A DNA stretch of 6,290 bases from NCBI GenBank assembly GCA_003645735.1, contig QNBQ01000108.1, forward strand, positions 1 to 6,290. Direction: 5' to 3'. The notes beneath the pieces are model-generated. The model did not search any database, was not told the DNA's origin, and worked only from the letters and a program-made list of their open reading frames with translations. Positions 1 through 5,530 of the stretch are shown piece by piece. The DNA is from Candidatus Poribacteria bacterium (GTDB lineage: Bacteria; Poribacteria; WGA-4E; B28-G17). The number at the start of each line of letters is the position of its first letter. The stretch's first letter is position 1. The position numbers and the translations under genes are program-made.

Positions 1-97
1 AGAGCATCAATATGATCCAGTAGCAGTTCACACACGCCAGGATGGAGCCGAGGGCTATGGAGCGGAGGGTGACATCGGAGCGTCTCCGAAATTTCAT
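1..97 (-). CDS. N-terminus of a second DUF6785-type polytopic membrane protein (partial, runs off left edge)
   Basis: A short reading frame starts with ATG at 97-95 and stays open for 32 codons to the window edge. It begins MKFRRRSDVTLRSIALGSIL and continues into a hydrophobic stretch (ACVNCYWIILML). A basic N-terminus, then V-(S/T)-L-R-x-x-x-L-G, then a first transmembrane helix is also how the full-length membrane protein at 2575-4512 begins (VSLRAVLLGAFL, residues 20-31), and the N-C-Y-W element is typical of DUF6785-type proteins as I know them. An in-frame TGA at 104-106 excludes a longer N-terminus. The Shine-Dalgarno is weak (GAAGG, three bases from the ATG). The start lies 57 bases after the stop of the upstream secreted protein, so it is probably the last known gene of that operon. 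Family assignment rests on 32 residues; the rest lies outside the window. Confidence 0.68.
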   Translation of the reverse strand, partial: MKFRRRSDVTLRSIALGSILACVNCYWIILML

Positions 98-154
98 TCG
101 CCTTCAAATTGAGCTTTGGGATGGTTCATATCCAGATTGGGGCGGGAGGAACCT

Positions 155-859
155 CTACATCCGCTTGATCTCCCCCCACGTTATCGGCAAAGTCCTCCTT
201 TCGACCCCTGCGGGAGCTGTAGGGGAGGGGAGTTCGTCGGGTGAGAAGGCGCCTTTCGTGGTGTAAGCGACGTAATCCCAGTAATGTTCACCTGTTCCAC
301 CGGTTGAGCCCGCTCCGAACGTGATCGCATGTCTGCTGCTCGTGTCTCCGCCCACCTTCCCCTCTATCGCCTTCTTGCCATCGACGTAAACGATCACATC
401 TTTACCCTTCCTGACCATCCTCAGGGTATGATACTTCGTCAGATCCACCTCGTAGGAGGGACCGCCGACGAGCGTGATATGATCGGGGAAGAGGCAGAGG
501 TATGTCGTATCCGCCCCGTCCTCTATCTCTAAACAGATGGTGTATGGGGCGCCGGACTGTGAGAGGACTTTAACTCGGGCTTCAAGGGTTGTATGCGATA
601 GGTCCTTGTGCTCACGGTAGAAGAAGCAGACCCTGTCGGAAGGATCGGTGATGTGGAGCTCCCCCTCGGGAGTGATCTCACAGACCTCCGACGTCTTCGC
701 CCCCTTGGTTATGAAAACCTTCCACGCCTTATCGCCCAGAGCGGGATCATCCGGCAGCTTCGTGCCGTCGTAGATATACTCCCACGAAGCTGCGAAGGCC
801 CCATACGCCAGGGCCAGAACCACCAGTAAAGACAGTAAAGATGCTCCTGTTATTTTCAT
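155..859 (-). CDS. Secreted concanavalin/LamG-like jelly-roll protein, tandem copy B
   Basis: 234 residues with a Sec signal peptide (MKITGASLLSLLVVLALAYG, likely cleavage after AFA at 23) and one jelly-roll-like domain (about 24-205) rich in alternating beta-strand patterns. Typical elements are LEARVKVLS (92-100), RMVRKGKDVIVYVDGKK (147-163) and HYWDYVAYTTKGAF (192-205). No glycoside hydrolase catalytic motif such as ExDxxE is visible, so a binding or structural role outside the membrane is more likely than catalysis. Residues 218-234 form a tail (RTLPITWGEIK near the end) shared with three neighbours. A GTG at 868-866 would lengthen it by three codons, but it overlaps the purine-rich Shine-Dalgarno GAGGGGG (868-874); ATG at 859 sits eight bases after it and is preferred. 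It follows its paralogue by 21 bases, so both are in one operon. Four cysteines (60, 78, 109, 122) are conserved with the paralogue. Ligand unknown. Confidence 0.85.
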   Translation of the reverse strand: MKITGASLLSLLVVLALAYGAFAASWEYIYDGTKLPDDPALGDKAWKVFITKGAKTSEVCEITPEGELHITDPSDRVCFFYREHKDLSHTTLEARVKVLSQSGAPYTICLEIEDGADTTYLCLFPDHITLVGGPSYEVDLTKYHTLRMVRKGKDVIVYVDGKKAIEGKVGGDTSSRHAITFGAGSTGGTGEHYWDYVAYTTKGAFSPDELPSPTAPAGVERRTLPITWGEIKRM

Positions 860-880
860 CTCTTTCACCCCCTCTTCAAG

Positions 881-1579
881 TCACATCGAAGATTTAAGCT
901 TTCCCCAACATATAGCGAGCTTCCCCCCGCTTTCGACCGGTAGGGACGACTGATAATTCGGAAGGTCCTCAGGTGAGAAGGCACCTCTTGTTGTATAAAC
1001 GACGTAATCCCAGTAATGCTCCCCCGTTCCAGGGGTCGATCCCGCGCCGAATGTGATTGCGTGTCTGCTGCTCGTATCTCCTCCCACCAGACCCTCTATC
1101 ACCTTCTCGTCATCTACGTAGACGGTCACGGTTTTCCCATCCCTGACCATCCTCAGGATACGGTATTCCGTCATATCGACCATGTGAGTCGGGCCTCCCA
1201 CGAGGGTTATATGATCCGGGAACAGACACAGATATGTGGTGTCGGGTCCGTCCTCTATCTCCAGACAGACGGTATACGGTGGGCCGGACTGAGATAGAAC
1301 TTTAACGCGGGCCTCGAGGGTTGTATGCGATAGGTCCTTGTGCTCACGGTAGAAGAAACAGACCTTATCGGAAGGGTCGGTGATGTGAAGCTCACCTTCG
1401 GGCGTGATCTCACAGACCTCCGATGTCTTTATCCCCTTGTTGAAGACCTTCCACACCTTGTCGCCTAGCGCGGGATCATCGGGGAGTTTCGTGCCGTCGT
1501 AAACATACTCCCATGAGGCAGCAAAAACCCCATATGTCAAGACCAGAGCAGTCAACAATAATGCTCCTGTCGCTTTCAT
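881..1579 (-). CDS. Secreted concanavalin/LamG-like jelly-roll protein, tandem copy A
   Basis: 232 residues and the first gene of its operon. The signal peptide is MKATGALLLTALVLTYGVFA, with cleavage probably after residue 20, and the mature protein starts ASWEYVYDG. The rest aligns with the downstream copy almost without gaps: one residue is missing near residue 47 and three in the signal peptide. By eye the mature domains are about 85% identical, with long identical blocks such as VCEITPEGELHITDPSD and GDTSSRHAITFGAGST. Divergence clusters in the strand region around THMVDMTEYRILRMVRDGKTVT and at the C-terminus. The tail GKLAICWGKLK precedes the last three residues. The Shine-Dalgarno is a long purine run containing GGAGG and GGGGGG (1580-1595). 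A consensus sigma-70 promoter lies just upstream (1621-1650). Probably exported and polymer-binding; no enzymatic motif seen and no specific function can be named. Confidence 0.87.
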   Translation of the reverse strand: MKATGALLLTALVLTYGVFAASWEYVYDGTKLPDDPALGDKVWKVFNKGIKTSEVCEITPEGELHITDPSDKVCFFYREHKDLSHTTLEARVKVLSQSGPPYTVCLEIEDGPDTTYLCLFPDHITLVGGPTHMVDMTEYRILRMVRDGKTVTVYVDDEKVIEGLVGGDTSSRHAITFGAGSTPGTGEHYWDYVVYTTRGAFSPEDLPNYQSSLPVESGGKLAICWGKLKSSM

Positions 1580-1620
1580 CTCTCCCCCCTCCTCCGAACG
1601 GTGAATTACCCCCCAGGGGT

Positions 1621-1650
1621 ATTATACCTCATAACGAAAAATCTTGTCAA
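1621..1650 (-). promoter_or_regulatory. Consensus sigma-70 promoter of the tandem jelly-roll operon
   Basis: On the minus strand TTGACA (1650-1645) and TATAAT (1626-1621) match the consensus in all 12 positions, separated by 18 bases. The stretch just upstream is A/T-rich (about 1651-1675), like an UP element. Transcription would begin near 1613-1615, leaving a leader of about 35 bases before the ATG at 1579. The presumed start point overlaps a short palindrome, CCCC-A-GGGG on the plus strand (1611-1619), which could be an operator or mean nothing. Confidence 0.85.
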
Positions 1651-1711
1651 TTTACTTTAGAAAAAGCTTTACAATTCTGCTGCTTTCAGGAGAGCTCTGG
1701 AGGATAATAAA

Positions 1712-1725
1712 CCTTCCTCCGAAGG
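1712..1725 (-). terminator. Small hairpin followed by a T-rich run, possible terminator
   Basis: On the minus strand CCTTC (1725-1721) and GAAGG (1716-1712) can form a five-pair stem with a four-base loop, followed by TTTATTAT (1711-1704). It lies about 60 bases after the stop of the jelly-roll gene at 1783 and upstream of the next promoter. The stem is short, so termination is possible but not certain. Confidence 0.35.
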
Positions 1726-1752
1726 AGATCCCGCGATGAACTCTCTGAATTG

Positions 1753-1775
1753 GGACGGCGCATAAAGGGCCGTCC
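1753..1775 (-). terminator. GC-rich hairpin just after a stop codon
   Basis: GGACGGC (1753-1759) and GCCGTCC (1769-1775) are perfect inverted repeats of seven bases around a nine-base loop. The hairpin begins seven bases after the TAA at 1783-1785. No T-run follows on the minus strand, so it is not a textbook intrinsic terminator. It may protect the mRNA 3' end or act with the hairpin at 1712-1725. Confidence 0.5.
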
Positions 1776-1782
1776 TGCGACG

Positions 1783-2457
1783 TTACCGCGATTTGATCCT
1801 CCCCCACAGGGTGGCGAGCTTCCCATCGGCTTCAACGGGGGTTATCCATGGAGCTGAGACCTTGATATACTCTATCACAAGCTCCCCTCTGTAATCCTCG
1901 GCGTAAGGGTCAGGCGAGACGGCGAAGAACCTCTTTTCGGCTATCCTGGGTATCTCAGCCACCTCTTTCCCATCGAAGTAGAATTTTATGGTGTCTTTGA
2001 GGAGCTCTATTTTGTATGTGTGCATCCCGGGCGTGATCTTTCCGTCAAGCACGGTTCTTATGTTCTCATCCCTCACCCTCCAGGAATGGGGTTTGAGCCT
2101 GAACTGGGCGAGCCTCAGGGGGTTGTAAACCTCGCTTCTCTCAGGAGGGGTCATGACCTTGAGGGTGGTGACGTATCCGCTGTTTGCGATCCCGGAGGAG
2201 TCGCACATAACCTCAAATGAGAACCCTTCCTCCGACACCTCCTCACGGTAATACAGGATTATCCCATCGGTCTCCCTGGGAGAGGAGAGGATGAGCTTTC
2301 CGCCCTCTATTTTGTAGAAAGCGTTCCCCACTTTCTTTACGACCCAGAACTTCTCCCTCAGCTCGGGTCCTTTGAACTCGTCCTTGAACTCGCCCGCCTC
2401 GCTTGAAGAGATGATGAAGAAAACCAAAACGAAGGACAACAAAACTTTTAACGCCAT
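1783..2457 (-). CDS. Secreted GH16/LamG-like jelly-roll protein, non-catalytic by sight
   Basis: 224 residues: a signal peptide (MALKVLLSFVLVFFIISSSEA, cleavage probably after 21), then one beta-sandwich-like domain (about 23-203). It opens with FKDEF-x-G-x-x-L-x-x-x-F-W and Y-K-I-x-x-G-K-L-I-L, the usual first strands of concanavalin-like proteins, and contains the hairpin HTYKIELLKDTIKFYFDGKEV (146-166 with a turn at DG). The ExDxxE active site of GH16 is absent, so binding is more likely than hydrolysis. It is not an obvious paralogue of the tandem pair but carries the same tail (GKLATLWGRIK, 212-222, two residues before the end). A GTG at 2466-2464 overlaps the Shine-Dalgarno AAGGGGG (2466-2472); ATG at 2457, eight bases from it, is the better start. 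It has its own promoter and hairpins downstream, so is probably transcribed alone. Ligand not identifiable. Confidence 0.83.
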   Translation of the reverse strand: MALKVLLSFVLVFFIISSSEAGEFKDEFKGPELREKFWVVKKVGNAFYKIEGGKLILSSPRETDGIILYYREEVSEEGFSFEVMCDSSGIANSGYVTTLKVMTPPERSEVYNPLRLAQFRLKPHSWRVRDENIRTVLDGKITPGMHTYKIELLKDTIKFYFDGKEVAEIPRIAEKRFFAVSPDPYAEDYRGELVIEYIKVSAPWITPVEADGKLATLWGRIKSR

Positions 2458-2465
2458 CGTAGCCA

Positions 2466-2472
2466 CCCCCTT
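2466..2472 (-). promoter_or_regulatory. Shine-Dalgarno AAGGGGG that decides the start
   Basis: Eight bases separate this purine run from ATG 2457. The alternative GTG at 2464-2466 overlaps it and could not use it, which rules out the three-codon-longer version of the jelly-roll protein. Confidence 0.7.
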
Positions 2473-2488
2473 ATCAGCGTCCTCTTCA

Positions 2489-2517
2489 ATTATATCGCAA
2501 TCCGAAAGTTATGTCAA
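2489..2517 (-). promoter_or_regulatory. Perfect consensus sigma-70 promoter of the solitary jelly-roll gene
   Basis: On the minus strand TTGACA (2517-2512), a 17-base spacer and TATAAT (2494-2489) match consensus and optimal spacing exactly. Upstream lies an A/T-rich stretch including the palindrome AAAATATTTT (2527-2536), consistent with an UP element. Transcription should start near 2481-2483, giving a leader of about 25 bases. The promoter sits in the 117-base gap after the membrane-protein gene, in which no terminator is evident. Confidence 0.88.
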
Positions 2518-2574
2518 CGTGTTTTGAAAATATTTTGGAAACCTGGCCGCCCTTCCGGGGAAACCCATAGCCTT

Positions 2575-4512
2575 TCAGGGGAAGACCTTATGCCCCTCCC
2601 TCCCCAGGAGCATATCTATCAGGAGCCATATGGCGGCCGTCCCGTATTCGCCGAAGATCAAACCGAGGAAGAACATCCTCGTCCTCCTGAAAAGCCTCGG
2701 CCCGCCGAACTTGAGTATGTTCCTCTTGAAAAGCCAGCCCAGAAAGAAGGAGAACCATATCCTCTCCGTCTCCCAGGACTGCGCCAGGATGTAACCGATG
2801 GGGTGAAGCGGCCACCACCATATCGTTCTCCTCAAAAGGATCAGGGCCGCTGTGAAAAGGCCGCCGCATATCGCCGAAACCCACCAGCCCACATCTATCC
2901 CCTCCGGATACGATATGCTTCTGGCAAGCACCGAGTAGATGTATCTGGGACCTCTGTTGTAGAACCATTGATCCATCTCACAACCGCCGAACCTGTATAT
3001 GAGGAAGAGGCTGAAGGGGATGGAGATCAAAACGCTCAAGGAGACGGCGAGGGCGAGCGGGGGAACGAAACGGCCCGGGGGAAGCCTAAGGCTACGGGCA
3101 ACCCTGTGCGACTGCATCAGAGCGGGGAAGAGGAACGTTTTAAGGTCGAACATGAAGGTGTATTCAACGGGGGCCGTGAGGGAGAGGCTTTGCGGACCTA
3201 TTCTCCTGGTCCCCACCATCGGGTTGAGCAAGGTGGATGGGGTGACGGTGTCCAGGGCCTTGGCAAAGAGCATCCCGCTCTCGCATACCGCCCTCCCAAG
3301 CCCTATACACAGGGAGAGGAAGAGGCCTAACAGCAGGATGGAATACCAGAGCGAGATCCCCCAGGCCGAAAGCCAGGCGATTATGCCGAGGCCCGAAAGG
3401 GCCATGCCGAGGCGGGGGAGCCTGTATCCCCCATCCCCGGACTTTAACGAGGAGATGAGCGTCCGCATCAGGTATGATCTCGCCGAAAGGAGGGTTCCCA
3501 GGGCGAAGGTCAGGAAGGCGCCCCCGAACTGACCCAGCCCAACTCGGCTGAACGCCGCCCCCACTCCGAGCGCCGATGCGACGCAGATCTGAAACCTCCA
3601 GAGCATCCAGAAGAACCACACGCTGAAGGAAACCTCTGTTGGGAGGAGGTATGAGAACCCTATCACGGAGAAGTAGATGAAACAATACCTGTTGAAAGGC
3701 CAGAGGGGCGTCCCCTCGAATACCCTTATCCTGGGCCTCAAGTTCACATGGGGGAAGCCCGGGAAGTAGAAGTGAAGCCCGTTGAGCGTGTGTATCAGGG
3801 CCGGTATGGAAAACCCCACCCACATAAGCGGGTTTTTGAAGAACGGGTTAAATAAAGTTGAGCTCCTCTCGGATCGGGCAATCTCTATCGGGAGCTGAAC
3901 CAGCGGGAAGCTCAACCTCTCCTCCTCTATCCACCTCCTCTCCATCAGGAGGCTGAGGCAGAACATGAAGGTGTAGAGGAGCGCCGTCAAAAGACCCCAC
4001 CACAGCAGCGGACCCACCCACTCACCCCACGGTATCGGGTTTCCCCTTGCCCCCTCGTAGAACATCCTAAGAGCGGACCTCTCCTTGACGAAAAGCTGAT
4101 CCGGCAGATAGCTGTGGAATATCTCCTTCCACTCGTTCGCCTCGTCCGCGTAGTAGAACGGCGCGGTGATCGCTGGCAGGAGCTGAGCCACAAGCCCGTA
4201 GCTGGGTATCCCGACCGCGACGAGCATCATGCAGAAGATGACCAGAAGCTCGGAGGGGCTGAGGGAGAGGCGGGATGAGATGGCCTTGAGGGCGGGGTTG
4301 AGGAGAATAGTAAGAAACAGGAAGAGGGAGATGGGGCCGACGCCGAAATGGCAGCCGCTCAGCTCCGAGGCCTTCATGTAGATGTCGGTGTAGGGGACGA
4401 GAAGGGCGAGGAGCGCCGAGAGGAACGCCCCCAGAAGGACCGCCCTCAACGACACCCCCGGGGCCGCCTTTCCTTTCAGGAGATGCTCCGAGGGGGATCG
4501 GCGACGTCCCAC
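2575..4512 (-). CDS. DUF6785/DUF6784-type polytopic membrane protein, distantly OPT-like
   Basis: 645 residues with about 13-15 hydrophobic segments: roughly 22-46, 56-79, 86-113, 165-190, 228-250, 275-306, 310-347, 368-390, 391-408, 483-507, 541-561, 570-596 and 612-637. A large hydrophilic loop lies at about 120-164. Elements I recognise from the family are ERRWIEEERLSFPLVQLP (191-208), LPTEVSFSVWFFWML (290-304), ESGMLF (411-416), HPIGYILAQSW (570-580) and WFSFFLGWLFK (586-596). The family is of unknown function and is thought to be distantly related to oligopeptide/OPT transporters, so transport across the inner membrane is plausible but unproven. The start is GTG at 4512, eight bases after AAGGAG; an ATG at 4520 is out of frame. 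Only four bases separate it from the LamG gene upstream, so translation is coupled. It lacks the C-terminal tail of the secreted neighbours. A paralogue starts at the left edge. Confidence 0.8.
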   Translation of the reverse strand: MGRRRSPSEHLLKGKAAPGVSLRAVLLGAFLSALLALLVPYTDIYMKASELSGCHFGVGPISLFLFLTILLNPALKAISSRLSLSPSELLVIFCMMLVAVGIPSYGLVAQLLPAITAPFYYADEANEWKEIFHSYLPDQLFVKERSALRMFYEGARGNPIPWGEWVGPLLWWGLLTALLYTFMFCLSLLMERRWIEEERLSFPLVQLPIEIARSERSSTLFNPFFKNPLMWVGFSIPALIHTLNGLHFYFPGFPHVNLRPRIRVFEGTPLWPFNRYCFIYFSVIGFSYLLPTEVSFSVWFFWMLWRFQICVASALGVGAAFSRVGLGQFGGAFLTFALGTLLSARSYLMRTLISSLKSGDGGYRLPRLGMALSGLGIIAWLSAWGISLWYSILLLGLFLSLCIGLGRAVCESGMLFAKALDTVTPSTLLNPMVGTRRIGPQSLSLTAPVEYTFMFDLKTFLFPALMQSHRVARSLRLPPGRFVPPLALAVSLSVLISIPFSLFLIYRFGGCEMDQWFYNRGPRYIYSVLARSISYPEGIDVGWWVSAICGGLFTAALILLRRTIWWWPLHPIGYILAQSWETERIWFSFFLGWLFKRNILKFGGPRLFRRTRMFFLGLIFGEYGTAAIWLLIDMLLGREGHKVFP

Positions 4513-4516
4513 CTTA

Positions 4517-5278
4517 TCATCTCCTTCTGCCCTTGAGCGGCGATGGGCCCGGATATTTGACCATTCCCCAGGTTGCAGGAAGCTTACCCCGGGGTGAGAC
4601 GGCCATCCCTTCTATCACCCGTCGGATCTCCTCCTCGGAAAGCGCTCTGTTGAAGATGAGGACTTCGTCTATGAGCCCCTTAAAGAAGAAGGTTCTCGGC
4701 TTGGAAAATCCGACCCCTATCCGGAGCGGTTCCGTGTTGTCGAACGAGCACTTAAAATCCATCTTCCCCTCAGCTTTGAGGAGGCCGTCGACGTAGACCC
4801 GGATGAATTCCTTCCCCTTGAACGTGACCGCAACATGGGTCCATCTCGACCGCCTCAGGACGTTTTCCGCCTTAACGACGGCGATCCTCTCATCGGGTTC
4901 CCCCTTGGAGAAAACCTCAAACCGAAGCCCCAACTGTTCCCCCACCGACAGCTCATAACCTCTCACGTTGTCCTTTGAACACCGGGAGATGATCACGTTG
5001 CGGGGCTCCATCACGTCCGAGAATATCCAGGCCATAAGGGTTACCTCCTCGGTTTCCCTCTTCGGTCCGCCCTTCACCTCCACGTAGCCGTCACCGGAGA
5101 ACTCCAGCGCGAAGCCACGCTTCCCCCTCGCCCACCCGGCGTTGAAGATAACCCCGTCGCTGTGACAACCGGACATATCGTGAGCCACCTTCCCCTCCCC
5201 TTCGTTGAAGGGGAGATACAGAACGAGCGCTTTGTCGAAATTCACCCAGAACATCATCAAACAGAGGGCGATCATCAT
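4517..5278 (-). CDS. Secreted LamG (laminin-G-like, Laminin_G_3) domain protein
   Basis: 253 residues. A hydrophobic start (MMIALCLMMFWVNFDKA) is probably an atypical signal peptide without the usual basic residues. One complete LamG domain follows (about 18-223). It shows all the usual elements: LYLPFNEGEG (20-29), D-x-S-G-x-x-x-D-G (34-42), GFALEFSGDGYVEV (55-68), L-M-A-W-I-F (81-86), RWTHVAVTFKG (145-155), RVYVDGLL (160-167), LRIGVG (185-190) and FKGLIDEVLIFNRALSEEEI (199-218). Such domains bind carbohydrate or protein; none is catalytic. The shared tail GKLPATWGMVK (231-241) follows, then 12 more residues (YPGPSPLKGRRR) not present in the others. Shine-Dalgarno GGAGG at 5285-5289; an in-frame TGA at 5282-5284 fixes the start region. 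It is the first half of a tightly coupled pair with the membrane protein and has a decayed relative just upstream. No clear promoter is seen, so it may be read from the hydrolase-like gene. Confidence 0.88.
   Translation of the reverse strand: MMIALCLMMFWVNFDKALVLYLPFNEGEGKVAHDMSGCHSDGVIFNAGWARGKRGFALEFSGDGYVEVKGGPKRETEEVTLMAWIFSDVMEPRNVIISRCSKDNVRGYELSVGEQLGLRFEVFSKGEPDERIAVVKAENVLRRSRWTHVAVTFKGKEFIRVYVDGLLKAEGKMDFKCSFDNTEPLRIGVGFSKPRTFFFKGLIDEVLIFNRALSEEEIRRVIEGMAVSPRGKLPATWGMVKYPGPSPLKGRRR
4521..4526 (-). promoter_or_regulatory. Shine-Dalgarno AAGGAG inside the end of the upstream gene
   Basis: The last codons of the LamG gene (GGC AGA AGG AGA TGA) contain AAGGAG followed by ATGAT, close to the full anti-16S complement. 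It sits eight bases before the GTG at 4512. Ribosomes terminating at 4517 can therefore restart on the membrane-protein gene. Confidence 0.8.
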
Positions 5279-5284
5279 AACTCA

Positions 5285-5313
5285 CCTCCACCTCCGGCCT
5301 CCTGTCGCGGAGG
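5285..5313 (-). promoter_or_regulatory. Leader with three GGAGG sites and an upstream CCTCC
   Basis: In transcript order there is CCTCC (5313-5309), six bases, then GGAGG (5302-5298), GGAGG (5295-5291) and GGAGG (5289-5285), the last being the proper ribosome-binding site of the LamG gene. CCTCC can form a five-pair hairpin with the first GGAGG, or pair with either of the others and hide them. Whether this is control or chance in a purine-rich leader cannot be decided here. Confidence 0.3.
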
Positions 5314-5324
5314 AGCTGACGTGC

Positions 5325-5519
5325 CCGCTTGAAAAATAATCCGAAGCCCCAACCGTTCCCCCACCGCCAGCTCCGCAACCTCTCACGTCGTCCTTTAAAC
5401 ACCTAGGCGTTGAAAGGGAGATGGGGACGCAGAACGAGCGCTTTCCGAAAAACATCATTAAACGAGGAGCGTTTTCCTAATGGCAACAGAATACGCCAAC
5501 CCTGCTCGCATTGTAACAT
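5325..5519 (-). pseudogene. Decayed LamG gene remnant related to the downstream LamG gene
   Basis: Two blocks of this gap match the intact LamG gene. Plus-strand 5341-5403 aligns with 4922-4983 with about seven differences and one extra base. Then 5408-5463 aligns, with small gaps, with 5203-5263. The roughly 220 bases that separate these blocks in the intact gene are missing. A small open frame remains from ATG 5519 to TAG 5403 (38 codons) behind GGAGG; it keeps K-A-L-V-L and L-P-F-N of the intact protein (residues 16-24) before stopping. Beyond the stop, C-L-K-D-D-V-R-G matches CSKDNVRG (100-107), then a one-base insertion shifts frame into E-L-A-V-G-E-R-L-G-L-R (109-119 of the intact protein). 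Deletion, stop and frameshift together mark a dead paralogue. A functional 38-residue peptide is unlikely. The right boundary is approximate. Confidence 0.8.
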
Positions 5520-5530
5520 CTCGCCTCCTT

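Larger units (their letters stand above)
155..1588 (-). repeat. Tandem gene duplication, two units of about 710 bases
   Basis: The two jelly-roll genes and their ribosome-binding leaders are direct repeats. The plus-strand block atgctcctgt occurs at 841 and again at 1561 (offset 720); cgtaatcccagtaatg occurs at 271 and 1003 (offset 732). The 12-base difference equals the four codons missing from the upstream copy. DNA similarity includes the start region but not the promoter or the last ~20 codons, which have diverged strongly apart from the tail motif. This indicates local duplication of the gene alone, with both copies remaining open. Confidence 0.85.

Noticed and set aside
1783..2457. Catalytic GH16 glycoside hydrolase
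   Set aside because: The fold pattern is similar, but no ExDxxE or equivalent catalytic cluster can be found.
2531..2574. Terminator for the membrane-protein gene
   Set aside because: GGAAACC occurs twice here (2538 and 2559) but as a direct, not inverted, repeat; no good stem with a T-run was found.
2524..3330. Plus-strand open frame of 268 codons
   Set aside because: It lies antisense to the membrane-protein gene, is proline- and charge-rich without domain logic, and starts without a ribosome-binding site. It is a by-product of the codon bias of the real gene.
3164..3823. Minus-strand alternative frame of 219 codons inside the membrane-protein gene
   Set aside because: The composition is unlike a folded protein (many R, P, G, H), with no motif, and it is fully contained in a frame with clear family motifs.
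4556..4588. Sortase LPxTG-type signal in the LamG protein (L-P-A-T-W-G)
   Set aside because: A tryptophan separates T and G, no hydrophobic helix follows, and two of the four related tails lack the proline. It is better treated as a separate motif.
5403..5519. Functional 38-residue peptide gene behind a good GGAGG
   Set aside because: Its second half matches the start of the LamG protein and the homology continues past the stop in shifted frames, so it is a relic of a broken gene. The spacing from GGAGG to the ATG (four bases) is also short.
5464..5530. Promoter for the LamG / membrane-protein pair
   Set aside because: TATTCT-like sequences occur, but no -35 hexamer with acceptable spacing, in contrast to the two perfect promoters elsewhere.
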